A stretch of DNA of 64,000 bases from Isochrysis galbana (Eukaryota > Haptophyta > Isochrysidales > Isochrysidaceae), in NCBI GenBank assembly GCA_018136815.1, contig CM030940.1, forward strand, positions 204,701-268,700, in the 5' to 3' direction. The position numbers and the translations under genes were made by a program. Shown here one piece after another: positions 10,937-21,792 of this stretch (positions within the stretch are counted from its first letter, which is position 1; every line of letters begins with the position of its first letter). Below the pieces are notes generated by a model, which was given only the letters and a program-made list of their open reading frames with translations, made no database searches and was not told the DNA's origin.

Positions 10937-13397
10937 CTAAAGGCATTTGGAGGGGTTATTGGCACGCTTCGACGCACGCGTGGGGTAGCGACTCGTGCCA
11001 TTTGGACTATGGCATTGCAGGCGGACCCGTCGTGGCACACGCTTGGCGCCACTCGGCAGCTCATTGGGGGACGGCACGAAGCGGCGCAGGAGCACAGCGG
11101 CAACGCACAACGAGAAAGGAAGGTAAACGGCGCACACGAAGACGCACACAAGCCCATCTGCACACCGTGGGTCGGAATGATCGGAGTAAGTGGGAATCCT
11201 ATCCAAGTGGTGGGCAGTCCTAAGGTTGTGCAACGCGGCGGCAATTGTCTCACCCGTGCGATGCGCAAAGGCCTCCCCGGCTCTTCCCATGGCCAGGAGT
11301 GGAGGTACACCCCAAAGCCAAGAGACGATGAAAAGCGCGCCGGCGGGTGAGCTGATGGCAAGGGCAAGGGCGTCCACGACCACCGGCCGCCACGCCGCCT
11401 TCAGCTCGGAGTCAAAGGCTCGTGGCGGTGGTAGCGCGAAGGCCGCCAAGAGTGCAAGGCTGCACGCCGCATGCATGGCGAGTGGGATGTTGCTCGCAAC
11501 AAGCAGAGAGGATAAGAACGCGGCCGACGTACAAGCGCCAGCGGATAATATATCTGACGACGGGATACCGGCAGTGCCATCAGCCCAAAGGCTTGCCTTA
11601 CGTGCAATGCAAAACCATATGAATTGGACGACAAGGAGGAGGGGAAGCATAGCGATCCCGGGTAGCGATGGCCAGGGCAACGGCCACGCCAGCGCCGGCA
11701 GCAACAGCAGCGCAGCGCCGGCGGCATGTGTGGCGGCAATGACTTTGATGGCGAGTGCGTCTCCAGTCTTGATAGGCTTGCGAGCAACAACGTGCGCGGC
11801 CGCGCGCAGCCCAAGCGAGGCGAGCGGCAGGCCAAGGAAGAGGGGTGCGGCGCGCGAAAGGGGCAAGAAGGACGACGCAGACAAGGGGAAGTAGACGTAA
11901 TGCGAGTGATGAAGGGCCTCGTGCAAATTCGAGAGCGAACGTACGACGAGCTGGAGCAGTGACAACACCTGGCCGTCGGCCACGCCGTCCCCGAGCGAGG
12001 CAGCTCCTGTGGAGCACTTGCCAGACCGGTCGGAGTACATGTGCAAGCTGTCGATGCCCAAGTCAAGCGCGGGGGCGTGCGGCGACTCCGGGTGGCCACC
12101 CATTGCCTGCCCAGCGGAGAAGGCCAGCAGGGTCGCCGAAGGCCGGAGCGCCAAAGTGGCCTGATGCAGAGCCTTGGAGACGAGCGTCTTGAAGGCGCTT
12201 AGGCCGCGTGCCGCGTTTCGCTTAATTGCGGCTGCGCCTGAAAGGTGTGCCCACGGCCCTATAGTGAGATTGTGCGCGCCATAGGATTCGGGGGCAGCAC
12301 AACGTGGCGGGCGGGGCCAATCGTGCCTCACCAATGCGGACGGTCTCAACGGTCTGGCGACGTCCGGTCGCGATGGCGAGAGGCACGCGGACCGCAGGCA
12401 GCTGCGCAACACGCCAAATGACCGAATACAAGTCCAAGTTGGCCAGCCGCCCAGCATGGCCACGCAGCTCGACGCAAAGCGAGGACTCGCGCCGGTTGCT
12501 GTTGTCGCTGTCGCTGCCACATAGAGAGAGAGTAAGCGCCTGTCGGATGAGTCCGCCTCCTCGCCGGATAGCCAGAGCGGTGCTCATTGCCTTGTTGGAG
12601 AAGCCCGCGTTGGCTTGTGCGCCAGGCGATCCATCGAGCGGAGTTTGCAACGTGTATTGACTTAGGAAATAACGGAGCGGAGCGGCCGAACAGCCCGACG
12701 TCCGGTGTGTAGCGGTAGCCCAGAGACCGGACTCGCTGCTCGCCGCTATCGACGGGTAGGCGCAGCTGCAGCAGCTGGGAAGGTGCAGGAGCACGTCCTT
12801 TGCAAGCCACTGAGCATCAGTGCTGGAGGATGGGGCAAGGGGGGCATAGCGGAGCTGTCAGCAGCGCAGCGCAAACGGAGGGTAGGCGCCCGTGGCGCGG
12901 GCCCGACAGAAGCAGGTGGATCGCTCCGGGTTATTTGCAGCTCACAGGATTCCCGCTAGCTCGACGATGAGCGCAGCGATTCGCGCCTCCTCCTCAACAG
13001 AAGAGGGGACCTCGCACTCTCTGCTGATTGAGAGCAGAATCGCCTCCCTCCCGTCACCTCGTCTCGCGCGAATACGGGCAGCTACCGCATCGCAATCACA
13101 TCCCTCGCCGTGATCGGACCACACCAGTTGTGTCTCTGCACGCAACGAGCGTAGAGAGGAGAGCAGCCAGCCCCTCTTCTCCCTAGCGCTGGTCTGCAAA
13201 GTCCACCGAGGGGGGGCAGGCTTCCCGCCTTTCCCCCAGCGGCTCTGCTGATTCTGAGGCGCTGCGAGACCAGCAAGCAAGCCAGGCTCGTCGACGTACA
13301 TGCGCTCACCCACCCACTCGATGCACACAACGCTCGCAACCACCAGAGCAGCCATCGCCACTGAGCAGCGCCAGAGAGATGAGGGCGACATGGGCAT
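10937..13397 (-). CDS. GPAA1: GPI transamidase subunit GAA1/GPAA1
   Basis: Three exons: 13397-12946, 12822-12332 and 12258-10937. Introns are 123 bases (GTGAGC...CCTCCAG) and 73 bases (GTGAGG...CTATAG). Together they keep frame for 754 codons plus a stop. GPAA1 belongs to the ER-membrane complex that attaches GPI anchors to proteins. Family marks, in order: an N-terminal TM followed by ERMYVDEPGLL (cf. TYMSENAMGS), ALIVELAGIL then AQWLAKDVLL (cf. YWAKDIVFL), VELRGHAGRLANLDLYSV (cf. VEGLNGQLPNLDLLNL), LDLGIDSLHMYSD, LHEALHHSHYVYFPLS and several TM segments to the C terminus. It is longer than the human protein (about 620 residues). The first ATG (13397) is followed two codons later by another; either may start. 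Confidence 0.9.
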
Positions 13398-13791
13398 CGC
13401 GCAGTCCAACCAACAATCCTTGGAAGAAATCACCGTAATCATGGGTTTTTATTAGGGTAACGAGGGCAGCCTTGACCACCGAGCTGAGCGGCGGACAGCT
13501 CGTCCCTCGCGCATTTAAAAAGTGCTCGGCCGCCTGCCCGGGGAGAGGGTTTAAAACAGTTTTATTTTCTTGCCGGCCCGAGGAGCGTCCGTAGACAGTA
13601 GACAGTGAGCTTTATTAGTTTACGCAGGTGAACGCCAACGGAGGAGCGGCGCGCGAAGACCGGGGAAAAGAAAGAAGGTAGCCTCCCCCTCCCCCCTCCC
13701 CCCCTCGGCGTCGTCCGCTACAGCGCCGGTGGCGCCTGGAGGTGGCCCTCGGCCCTTGGGCAAGCTCGACAGGGCCGAGCCCTCCGGTAGC
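13398..13791. other. Upstream region of GPAA1; no gene recognised
   Basis: No coding frame is supported. A GC-rich run with CCCCCTCCCCCC lies near 13685. Confidence 0.4.
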
Positions 13792-14110
13792 CCGGTCACT
13801 CACTAGGGGGGTGCGGAGAGCAACATCGGTAACGAGCAAACGGAGGCCTAAATAAGCTCCCAATAGGTTCTGGTATGAGAGATGAGCAAAAAAAATGGGG
13901 GCTCCTCCGGCGAAATTTTCGAAAAATGGCCAATTTCAGGCCTCCGAAGACCCCACATGTAGAAAAGTATCAGGGCCCCCCCTCCGGTATATTTTTACTA
14001 ATGCCCTTCATGCAAGGGAATCACAACTAGTGACGGAGCCATGAACGCTGCCAGCGAACACAGTCCGCAACATTTGCGTCTCTACACATTTTATGATCAT
14101 CAACACGCAT
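13792..14110. repeat. Dispersed repeat R2, copy 1
   Basis: Similar over about 300 bases to 26955-27285 (AGCCCGGTCACTCACTAGG, AATAAGCTCCC, TAGGTTCTGGTATGAGAGAT, CCCCCTCCGGTATA segments). The reverse complement also matches 10535-10738, the 3' part of the hairpin-headed element. R2 is therefore probably the 3' end of that element family, here in minus orientation. Confidence 0.8.
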
Positions 14111-14139
14111 TTCAATTGACTCCAATGTGTACATGAGTT

Positions 14140-14544
14140 TCATAACGACAACCGCTCACAAAACGCTACAACTGCCGCAAGGCGAGAAGGCCCGACTTTG
14201 CACCAAGACTGAACGGGCTGCCGGCACTTAAGGGTAAATCCTGTTGTATTGTATAACCCACCAAGCACCATATTGACAGATGACGCGGCTGAGATGGCCG
14301 AGAGTGATGGAATGGCGGGCTGGACCACCTCCTCAGCAGAGGAAGGCGGGAGGACTGGCTTGGGCGAGGGCGAGCGCGACGACGGAGCGGACATGATTGG
14401 GCGGGTCGGGATTGATAGGCTAGGGTTGAGGGATTGATTGGAGGGGTTTGGTGCACCGATAGGGTGTTGAGAACGAGGGACGAGAACGGGAACGGGAAGG
14501 AGAACGAGAGCGACGAACGAAGAACGACAGACGAAAGACGGATA
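14140..14544 (-). other. Possible Ser/Pro-rich coding fragment, unassigned
   Basis: A minus-strand frame from an ATG near 14394 reads MSAPSSRSPSPKPVLPP and stays open to 14140. No family was recognised and a competing frame is open as well. It could be an exon of a gene whose other parts were displaced by the adjacent repeat R3. Confidence 0.2.
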
Positions 14545-14547
14545 GAG

Positions 14548-14820
14548 TCCGATGGACCGACGAGATGACACCACACTCACGTCAACACTCTCCACACTTA
14601 CGTATCCTTATCACGGAACGCACAGGAAGGAAGGAAGGAACCTACTGACAGACCGAACGAGGAAGAGAATGCCGACAAGAGAGCGACGGGGCGACGGACG
14701 ATCCGACGGGGGCGACAGTTACGCACAAGAATAAGGAAGGAATCTTTCGAAACCCCTTAAGTGAGTTGATGAAGACCGAAGTAAAACAGCGCTACGATAT
14801 AATCCAATAACGGCCAACAC
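14548..14820. repeat. Dispersed repeat R3, copy 1
   Basis: About 270 bases matching 35382-35640 in the same orientation (GATGGACCGACGAGATGACA start, CGGCCAACACCTGAGGGG end), with a short GGAAGGAA expansion here. The class is unknown. Confidence 0.9.
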
Positions 14821-15350
14821 CTGAGGGGCTGAGGGCTGAGCAGGCCCACGACGCTCCTTCCCCCCATTCATAGAGCATTTGGCCGGGGCTATGAGTCTAT
14901 GTTATCTGGTGGTAGGGTAGGAGAGGAGGGAAGCGATGCGCTTTATGACCCTATTTTTGATATCAGTTGGAGTGTAGTTTTATAAATAGCATCGGCCAAT
15001 ACCTATACAAACCCAGGAAAACCTTGGGAGAACCTACAGCTCCGAGAATCCAAAAAAAAGAATAGAGTTCTTGCGAGCGGCGAGACCACGCAAGTCATGA
15101 ATCCCTCCATGGTCACTCCGCCGAACGCACACCCGCAGAATAAGCACGCGCGGGATACAGCTGCGACGGCGGCTGTGATGCGGTAGGCTGTAATCGCATC
15201 CATGGCATTGGCGCATGTTGCAGGCGCTCCTCCTTGTATTTGCCGGCCGCACTGCGCGTGAGAGTGCAGCGAGCGCCCATCACGCCCAACTCTCACCCAC
15301 CTTGCAGGCGGCGCACGTGGTGCTTGGCGCACTGCAGCCGATGCGCCCGC
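14821..15350. other. Downstream region of RRS1; no gene recognised
   Basis: No supported coding frame; an AAAAAAAAG run lies at 15052. This should contain the 3' UTR of RRS1 (minus strand), but no polyadenylation signal was pinned down. Confidence 0.4.
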
Positions 15351-16475
15351 TCACTTCTTCTTCGCCTTGCCGGCGGCCGCCTTGTTGGCGGCCTTACTCT
15401 TGACTTTGGCGGTCGCCTTGCCCTTGCCAATGCCGCCTCCTCCAGGGGCAGGCTTCGCCTTCTTCCCCGGCCGCGCGGTGGCTGACGCTTTGGCCAGTTT
15501 GGCCTTCCGGTTGGCCTTCTCCTCCTCGAGCCGTGCGACCTTGCTCGCCTTGTCGGCGTCGACCGCGCGGGCGCGCACAGTCGTCCGGACGTGGTCCTCG
15601 GCGAAGAGTTTGCCGGCGACAGACTTGGTCCTCTCGGCGTCGGCGCGCACGTCCGCCGCCACGGTCGCCGAGGCGTACTGCTTGCGCACGCCCTTACCCT
15701 TGGATGGCTCGTGCTCGAGCTTCCGGTCAAAGCGGCCAATAGAGGCAGTGGAGACCTGCGAGGCACGCATTGCGTTCTTGAGGTACTCCCTTTTCTCGGA
15801 GCGGTCAGCCAGTCCCGACGCAATAAGGCTGCCGCCAAGGCTATTGCCTGCGCCCGCTGCCGCCGCTGCGCCCTTGCCGCGCGAGGTGAGGCCGGCGGCG
15901 TGTGCCGCCTCGAGCCGATTTCGCTCCTCCTGCCTCTTCTGCTTGGAGCGCGCCTCCCGCTTCTTGACGGCGCGCTCCTCGAAGGGGTCAACCGAGCCGT
16001 CATCTCCCGGCTTGGCTGGAATCAGCCATGAATTCATCTGGTCATCCGCCTTGTTTGCCCTGCCGTAGCCGTACCGGGGCGCCCATTTCCCGGTCGCCTC
16101 GTCCCATACCATCTTGGAGCGCTTCTTCTTCACGATACCCTTGGCGGCGGCGAACTTCTCCCACCTGGTGAGCGGCCGCGGCTTGGGGAGCGGCTTCTCA
16201 CGAGGCAACGCGGTCGACGGCGTGGGCAGTCGGATCGCCGACTTGTTAGGCTGCGAAGAGAGCAACGAGTAGAGCTTGTTGGTGAGCAGCTGAGCGTTGT
16301 CTCTCGCCAGCTGCCTGAGGCTTTCGGGAGAGAGAGAGGCCACAGGCGATGGATCTGACGCGACGAGCTGGCCCAGATCGTACGCAAGGTCATCCTCCTT
16401 GTCCACCGCCGTCGACGGCCTCCCTGTCGAAGAGGAGGCCTGGGAGAGAAGAGAGCGCACGTCGAGTGCTGTCAT
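15351..16475 (-). CDS. RRS1: Ribosome biogenesis regulatory protein RRS1
   Basis: Single exon of 374 codons. RRS1 is a nucleolar factor that with Rpf2 loads the 5S RNP into the pre-60S ribosome. Family core at residues 99-190: PRPLTRWEKFAAAKGI, KKKRSKMVWDE, WAPRYGYGRA, WLIPA and DPFEERAVKKREARSKQ. The N-terminal third (SPESLRQLARDNAQLL) matches the family's helical start. The C-terminal 60 residues are an Ala/Lys-rich basic tail typical of nucleolar proteins. The start was chosen at MTALDV, because the upstream in-frame sequence is a low-complexity Leu/Ser/Pro run encoded by the pyrimidine-rich leader. Confidence 0.93.
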   Translation of the reverse strand: MTALDVRSLLSQASSSTGRPSTAVDKEDDLAYDLGQLVASDPSPVASLSPESLRQLARDNAQLLTNKLYSLLSSQPNKSAIRLPTPSTALPREKPLPKPRPLTRWEKFAAAKGIVKKKRSKMVWDEATGKWAPRYGYGRANKADDQMNSWLIPAKPGDDGSVDPFEERAVKKREARSKQKRQEERNRLEAAHAAGLTSRGKGAAAAAGAGNSLGGSLIASGLADRSEKREYLKNAMRASQVSTASIGRFDRKLEHEPSKGKGVRKQYASATVAADVRADAERTKSVAGKLFAEDHVRTTVRARAVDADKASKVARLEEEKANRKAKLAKASATARPGKKAKPAPGGGGIGKGKATAKVKSKAANKAAAGKAKKK

Positions 16476-16860
16476 GAGAGGGGGAGGAAAGAGAGAGAGA
16501 GAGAGAGGAGGAAAAGGGAGGGAGAGGTTGCGCAAGGGGAAGGGGAGGAGGGGCACGGAGCAAGTGGGAAGCGGTGGCCCGTGGGCGAGAAGAGCGAGAG
16601 GGAGAGAGAAGAAGAGAGAGGCAGAGAAGACGAGGGAGAGAGAGGGAGTGAGGAGAGAGGGGAAGGGGGGGGGAGGGGGAGGGAGGGAGGGAGAGGGAGA
16701 GAGAGCGGCGCGGCGGGGGAGAGAGAGACGTCGCCGGACGGGACGCGCGGTTAGAGGCGATACCGGGGGGAGGGAGTGGGTGGGAGGCGATACCGGGGGG
16801 AGGGAGTGCCCGCAGGCTGCTGGCGGCGCTAAAAAACAAAAGTCCGGGGGGGGGGTCTGT
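16476..16860. repeat. Purine-rich leader tract and short tandem repeat
   Basis: GA-rich on the plus strand, hence pyrimidine-rich on the sense strand immediately upstream of the RRS1 start. A unit of about 34 bases containing GGCGATACCGGGGGGAGGGA is present twice in tandem at about 16756-16810. It probably includes the RRS1 promoter and 5' UTR; no TATA box was seen. Confidence 0.6.
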
Positions 16861-17168
16861 CTCTGTTAGGGCCAGGTCAGAATTTCGTTTGAAACCCGCC
16901 CAAATTTCTTCGGATATTTCGCTCAGATGCTTCGCGTTCACTGCCCCAAATTTCGCAAATATTTTGCGAGGCGCGAGCGCTCCCGCGCCCGCGCGCTAAC
17001 CAGACCTGGCTACCTATACATAGCCATATAGCATATTGCATATGGCCCCGCCGCCGCTGCTATCTGTATTTGGCTACATGAATGGGCTTTTCACTTTTCA
17101 CCTAGATAGAGCGAGGATTGACACTCATTGACTCTCGTTTGCGCAACGTTAATTATTAAAGTACTTAA
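16861..17168. other. No gene recognised
   Basis: Spacer that becomes AT-rich (TTAATTATTAAAG) just before the hairpin head at 17169. Confidence 0.4.
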
Positions 17169-18300
17169 AAACTATTGTTATAGTTTGAACTATGGAGCGT
17201 GCCGCGACCGCTCCCGAGCCCCAGGCGACCCTCGCCACCGCGCCCCACCTGGGACGCCCCACGCCGCCCGAGGCGGCTCGTCAGAAAGCCCTCTCAGAGC
17301 CCATCCAACCCATGCAAACCACACCCGCGCAAGCGCGCGGGGTGGCGAGCACTGGCACCGAACAGGTTGCCACCATGGCTCTGCGCATCATGCAGGGGGT
17401 CTTGGAGACCCCCTCCAACAGTGGGAAACCCTCCCACCCCAAGAGCACCTCATGTGGGAGGGCAGCTCAGCTGCCCTCCCTATGGAGGAAACCTCTACCA
17501 TCAGTGCACCCAACATGGGCCAACCTACTTTTATAAGTGGGGGTCAATGGGGGCCTCGCGCCCCCCTCTCTCCATCGCGGACACCCCCCGGGGTGGGCCC
17601 GTACAATCAACCCCAGCCCCTGCCCTTTGGCAGGGGCTGGACAATCAACACTCTGGCCCAGACCCCTAGTGGGCGCGGGCCGAGACTCGCACTCCCACGC
17701 CCAGCATGGGCCTGCCCTCGAGCTGACTCCCCCCCCTCCCCTGGTCGCCAGGCATACAGAGGCCACTGGGAGGCTCCAATGGCCAGCGTGGCAAGCGTGG
17801 GAGAGGCAGGGGGGGCCAGGGGCTGAGCCCCAGCCTCCACTGCCCCCTGAGCTGCCCTTGCTGGCCCTCTGGGAGCCCCCAAAGGCCCTCTGAGAGCAGG
17901 CCGTGGCGCGCCGCATGGCGACGCGCCGCAGGGAGAGGGGCGGAGGAGAATGGAGAGAGGGAGAGGGGGGAAGTTGCGCCCCCCCCGATGGAGTGCGGTA
18001 AGAAACGGGCCCCGTTTGCGTTAGCAAACGGGCGAAGGGGGGCGGCTGGCGACAGGAGGGGCGAGAAGAAGGGAGTGGCTCAAGACGTCCCTGTGGCAGG
18101 TATCGATCGGGGGGCGCAGTCATTTATTTCTTCGAGGACTGCTCGCGGCGCGAGCTGTAAGGGCCGTTCTGCTTCACGACGAGAGGTCCCTCCCCCCCCC
18201 CCCGGTGTTTTTCCCCGGAGAGTCGGCCGGCGTCGACCGGTCCGCCTCAATGGGTTTTCCCTCATTGTAACTTGTGGGGAGTTATAATGGGAGCCGGGGG
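17169..18300 (+). mobile_element. Hairpin-headed retroelement with long Pro-rich ORF1
   Basis: Opens with the perfect hairpin AAACTATTGTTATAGTTT (17169-17186) and an ATG at 17192 (MERAATAPEPQATLATAP). The most complete ORF1 region of this subfamily follows: 17515-17640 is repeated at 58500-58618, and 17680-17805 at 49280-49406. Frames shift at about 17540, so the protein is broken or spliced. The last part (18190-18300) was not matched to another copy. No reverse transcriptase follows. Confidence 0.65.
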
Positions 18301-18377
18301 TTTGCGAGGGGGGAGATTTGAAGGGATGCATATGTGTATGTGTCTGTGCCATCACTTCAAGGCGTGCGGGCAAGTGC

Positions 18378-18450
18378 GCTGAGGGGTGTCGTGATAGTAC
18401 CGGGCTAGTGGGAGTAGTGGTACTAACGCTCAGTTGTTTTATTATTATTG
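18378..18450. repeat. Dispersed repeat R5, copy 1
   Basis: GGGGTGTCGTGATAGTACCG through ACGCTCAGTTG matches 36161-36220 in the same orientation. Short, class unknown. Confidence 0.8.
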
Positions 18451-18514
18451 CACCCAACATGGGAGGGCACTTCACAACCATCAACCCCATACGGAGAGCA
18501 CCCCATGCCTCTGT

Positions 18515-18862
18515 TTTCCAACTTGTTGACACAATTCTCGTCTTCACCCCACTCTTGTGGGCCACTAGTACCAATCACTCAGTGCCCTGCCTTGGGCCCT
18601 CTCTCAACGCAAGACTCCCTCTCCCACTCCCCCTTCACACCACAACCAACCCAAACGGCACGAACCCCCCCGCCCTCTGTTCAAAGCACCAAAAATTTCA
18701 ATTCAAGACACATGTTGATACACTTTTCGTTTTCACCCCACGCTTGTGGGCCACAAGTACCTACAACTCAGTGCCCTGCCTTGGGCCCTCTTTCAACACT
18801 TCACTCCATCTCCCACTCCCTCATCCCACTACAACCAACCCAAGAAGCACAAACCCCCTCGC
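18515..18862. repeat. Two-copy tandem duplication
   Basis: A unit of about 190 bases is repeated (18515-18705 and 18710-18862). Both copies contain GTTGA(C/T)ACA, TTCACCCCAC, TTGTGGGCCAC and CAGTGCCCTGCCTTGGGCCC. One reading frame is open through both copies (…FTPLLWATST, …FTPRLWATST), but no gene was recognised. Confidence 0.8.
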
Positions 18863-19376
18863 CGCCAAAACCTTGACCGAGAAGAAAGAAGCAAGGACCT
18901 ACAAGCCAAGGGTAGCGGACCTAGGGAATGTGAGAGGAAATTTCCGAACGCCAACGCCAAACGCCGGAAGGCAACGAAACCCTAACCAAGCCAAGCAGAA
19001 CCTACGAAGAACTACAGGCCTGGACGACAACGAAAGTGAGCATGTCCCAAGGAAGAACCGGAACCCAACAAGAAACAACAAGCCTTGCAAGAAGCTAAAC
19101 AATAAGCCTTCACAAGGTAACTCGAGAGCCTGAGACAAGCGCGCAGCGAGCGACAGGCGACCTGGCTCCTTTGGGTCAAGAAGATTGCCCGAAAGGAGGA
19201 AACCTGGAATCTAGACCTGACAAACAGGCTAGAAGGAACGAAACGAGAACTCGAATTCTAGGTCGCTAGGGACGAACCCTACCAACCTAGATGTACCTGA
19301 GCTTCACCGTGTGGCCGCACGGCGAAGGACCTGGAAACAAGAGCCTGGAAATCGCATCATCTAGGATGAATGCGAC
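18863..19376. repeat. Dispersed repeat R1, copy 2
   Basis: Near-identical to 5390-5911. It follows the tandem duplication without a visible target-site duplication. Confidence 0.9.
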
Positions 19377-19879
19377 ACCCACCCCCCACCACCTTGGACT
19401 CTTGGCCTCTTCACATGCACCTGCCAACTCGTGCTCTCAGTTTATTTGCGCTGCCCTCCCCTTTGCGCACGCGCCACGCGCTGCACGCTGAACACCCCCC
19501 CAGTATAAGTATAACAATAGCGATACTAGAAGTTATAATGGGGGTGTAAGCTGATATTAGTACTGATGTAAGTACTGATGTAAGTGTAAGCTCAAACCCA
19601 CCTTAAGCTTACGGACTGACAGCCCAACTAGGACTATCTTAGCACGCACCGGTTCGGCCCAATGGGTTTAGTCTAAGATGCGCTCAGGCTCTAGATACAA
19701 TACCATTGGAGATGAGGTCCCCACCGACGTCCCCCTACGTGAAGCAAGAAGGGCGGCGAGCCGCAGACGGAGAGGAGCCATTGTTCCATGATGTGTGGGA
19801 AGGGAAGACTCTTGTCTCTCGTCCTTCGCCGAGGCATTCACGGCTCATTCCAAGCGATGCGGGGCCGCAAACTTACTAA
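19377..19879. other. No gene recognised
   Basis: Contains small direct repeats (ACTGATGTAAGT, twice near 19564). No coding frame is supported. Confidence 0.4.
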
Positions 19880-19910
<31 letters not shown>

Positions 19911-20043
19911 TCTCACTGCAGAAGTCTGGGCGGGAGAGTCTACACAAAGGATGAGCGCGAATATAAACTACAAGAGGGGTGTGACCGCCGCCCTCTCACC
20001 ACCACTCTCTCTCTCTCCCTCCCTCTCTCCCTCCCCCCCCCCC

Positions 20044-20075
<32 letters not shown>

Positions 20076-20542
20076 GTGCAGGAGATGAGAGGGAATGCGT
20101 GCCGAGTCGAGTGAGAAGCCTCTCGAGAAGAGAGAGGAGTTCTCAGCGAGAGAGGAGATTTATTGATGTAGGAGAACTCTCTCCCCTCTCGCTTCTCTCC
20201 CCTCTCGCGTCCAGCTCTGACGTCTCTTTCCTCTTCCCTCCCCGTTTTCTCTTGGTAAAGGGGGGTGTGCGGACCCCGTCTCGCTCGGCAAGGAGAGGGG
20301 CGGCGGGAGAGAGAGAGGGAGAGATTGGGGGAGATCTCGAGCCAGCCGGATTCCCCCTCTCTGCTGGCTCCAGATCTCCCCCAATCTCCCCCTCCTGGCT
20401 CGAGATCTCCCCCAATCTCCCCCTCTCTCTCCTCTCTCCCGGAGAGGGAGACTTTAGCGAGGAGAGAGAGAGAGGGAGGAGAGAGAGAGGGGGGGGAGAA
20501 GAGAGGGAGAGGAGGGAGACTTTGGGGGAGATCTGGAGCCGG

Positions 20543-20614
<72 letters not shown>

Positions 20615-21461
20615 GGAGAGAGAGAGAGAAAGAGAGGAGATAGAGGAGGAAGAGAATAGAGAGAGGAGAGTGAGGGGGAAGAGAAGGGGGGGGGAAGAGG
20701 AGAGAGAGAGAGAGAGGGGAAGAGCCCGCCGCCGGCGAGGCCGGCCTCGTCGACCACCTCCCTTCTCTCGTACGATCGAGAAACCCACCTCTATACTCTT
20801 CTCTCTCTCTCCTCCACTCTCAGCGTTCTCTACTCTCTCTCCCTCCCTCCCACCTCTCCCACGCTCTCTCCCTTCTCCCTCGTCTGCCCCTGTCCCTCTC
20901 TCCTCTCTTCTCCTCAAACACAGACGCCTCTCAGCCCCCCTCCCCCGTCCCTCTCTCGCCCCTCTCTCCCCTCTCTCGCCTAACGCTCTCTCTCCCCCCC
21001 CGCCTGGCCTCGTCTCCCTCCCCCCCCCGGGGCTCCAACGCCCCCCCTCCCTCTCTCCCTCTCTCTCTCTCTCTCTCTTTCTTATCTCTCTCTTATCTCT
21101 CTCTTATCTCTCCCCCTGTCTCCCTCCCTCCTTCTCTCTCTCTCCCTCTCTCCCCCTCCCCCCCCCTCTCTCTCTCTCTCTGTCCCCTCTCTCCTCCTCC
21201 CCCCCCCTCCCCCCCCCCCCCCCCCCATGCGGTGGGAGCTCTCTCTCTACTCCCTCTCTTTCTCTCTTTCTCTCTTTCTCTCTTCTCTCTCCACTCTCTT
21301 TCCCTCTCCCCACCCCTCACTCTCCGCACACGACGCGCGCCCTCTTTCCGAGTCTCTCTCTCGCTCCACCCTCTCATCTATTAAGAAGAATCACTCGACA
21401 CACACCTACACACACACCCCTCCTGCCAGCGAGAGAGGAGGAAAGACTGAGAGGGCACCTA

Positions 21462-21507
<46 letters not shown>

Positions 21508-21780
21508 ACCGATTGGGACAGAGACTTCTGCACGCGTCGTCGTCAGCTCACCGCTCCCTCTCTGCTCCCACTCTCTCTCTCCTTCTCCCTCTGCTCTCCC
21601 TCTCCCCCTCTCCCCCCTTCTCCCTCTACTCTCCCTCTCTCCCTCTCTCCCTCTCTCCCTCTCCCCCTCTCTCCCTCTCTCCCCCTCTCCCCCTTCTCCC
21701 TCCCCCTCTTCGTCTCCCCCCCTCCCCGCCTCGTGAACGCTCCCCTCTCCCCCCCTTCCCCCTCCCCCCCTCTTCCCTCT
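19880..21780. repeat. Large polypurine/polypyrimidine region
   Basis: Long (CT)n and (GA)n tracts that switch strand: CT at 19881-20080, GA at about 20450-20730, and CT again to 21780, with C runs. Within it at 20325-20540 the phrase GGGGGAGATCT occurs in direct and inverted copies around GAGCCAG. The long Ser/Leu or Arg/Glu frames here are artefacts. It ends at the P450-like start codon, so it supplies that gene's leader. Confidence 0.9.
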
Positions 21781-21792
21781 CCCCCCCCCACC

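Noticed and set aside
11190..11894. 234-codon plus-strand frame
   Set aside because: Antisense to GPAA1, whose exon joining and motifs are strong.
15293..16003. Minus-strand Arg/Ser-rich frame of 236 codons
   Set aside because: Out-of-frame shadow of RRS1.
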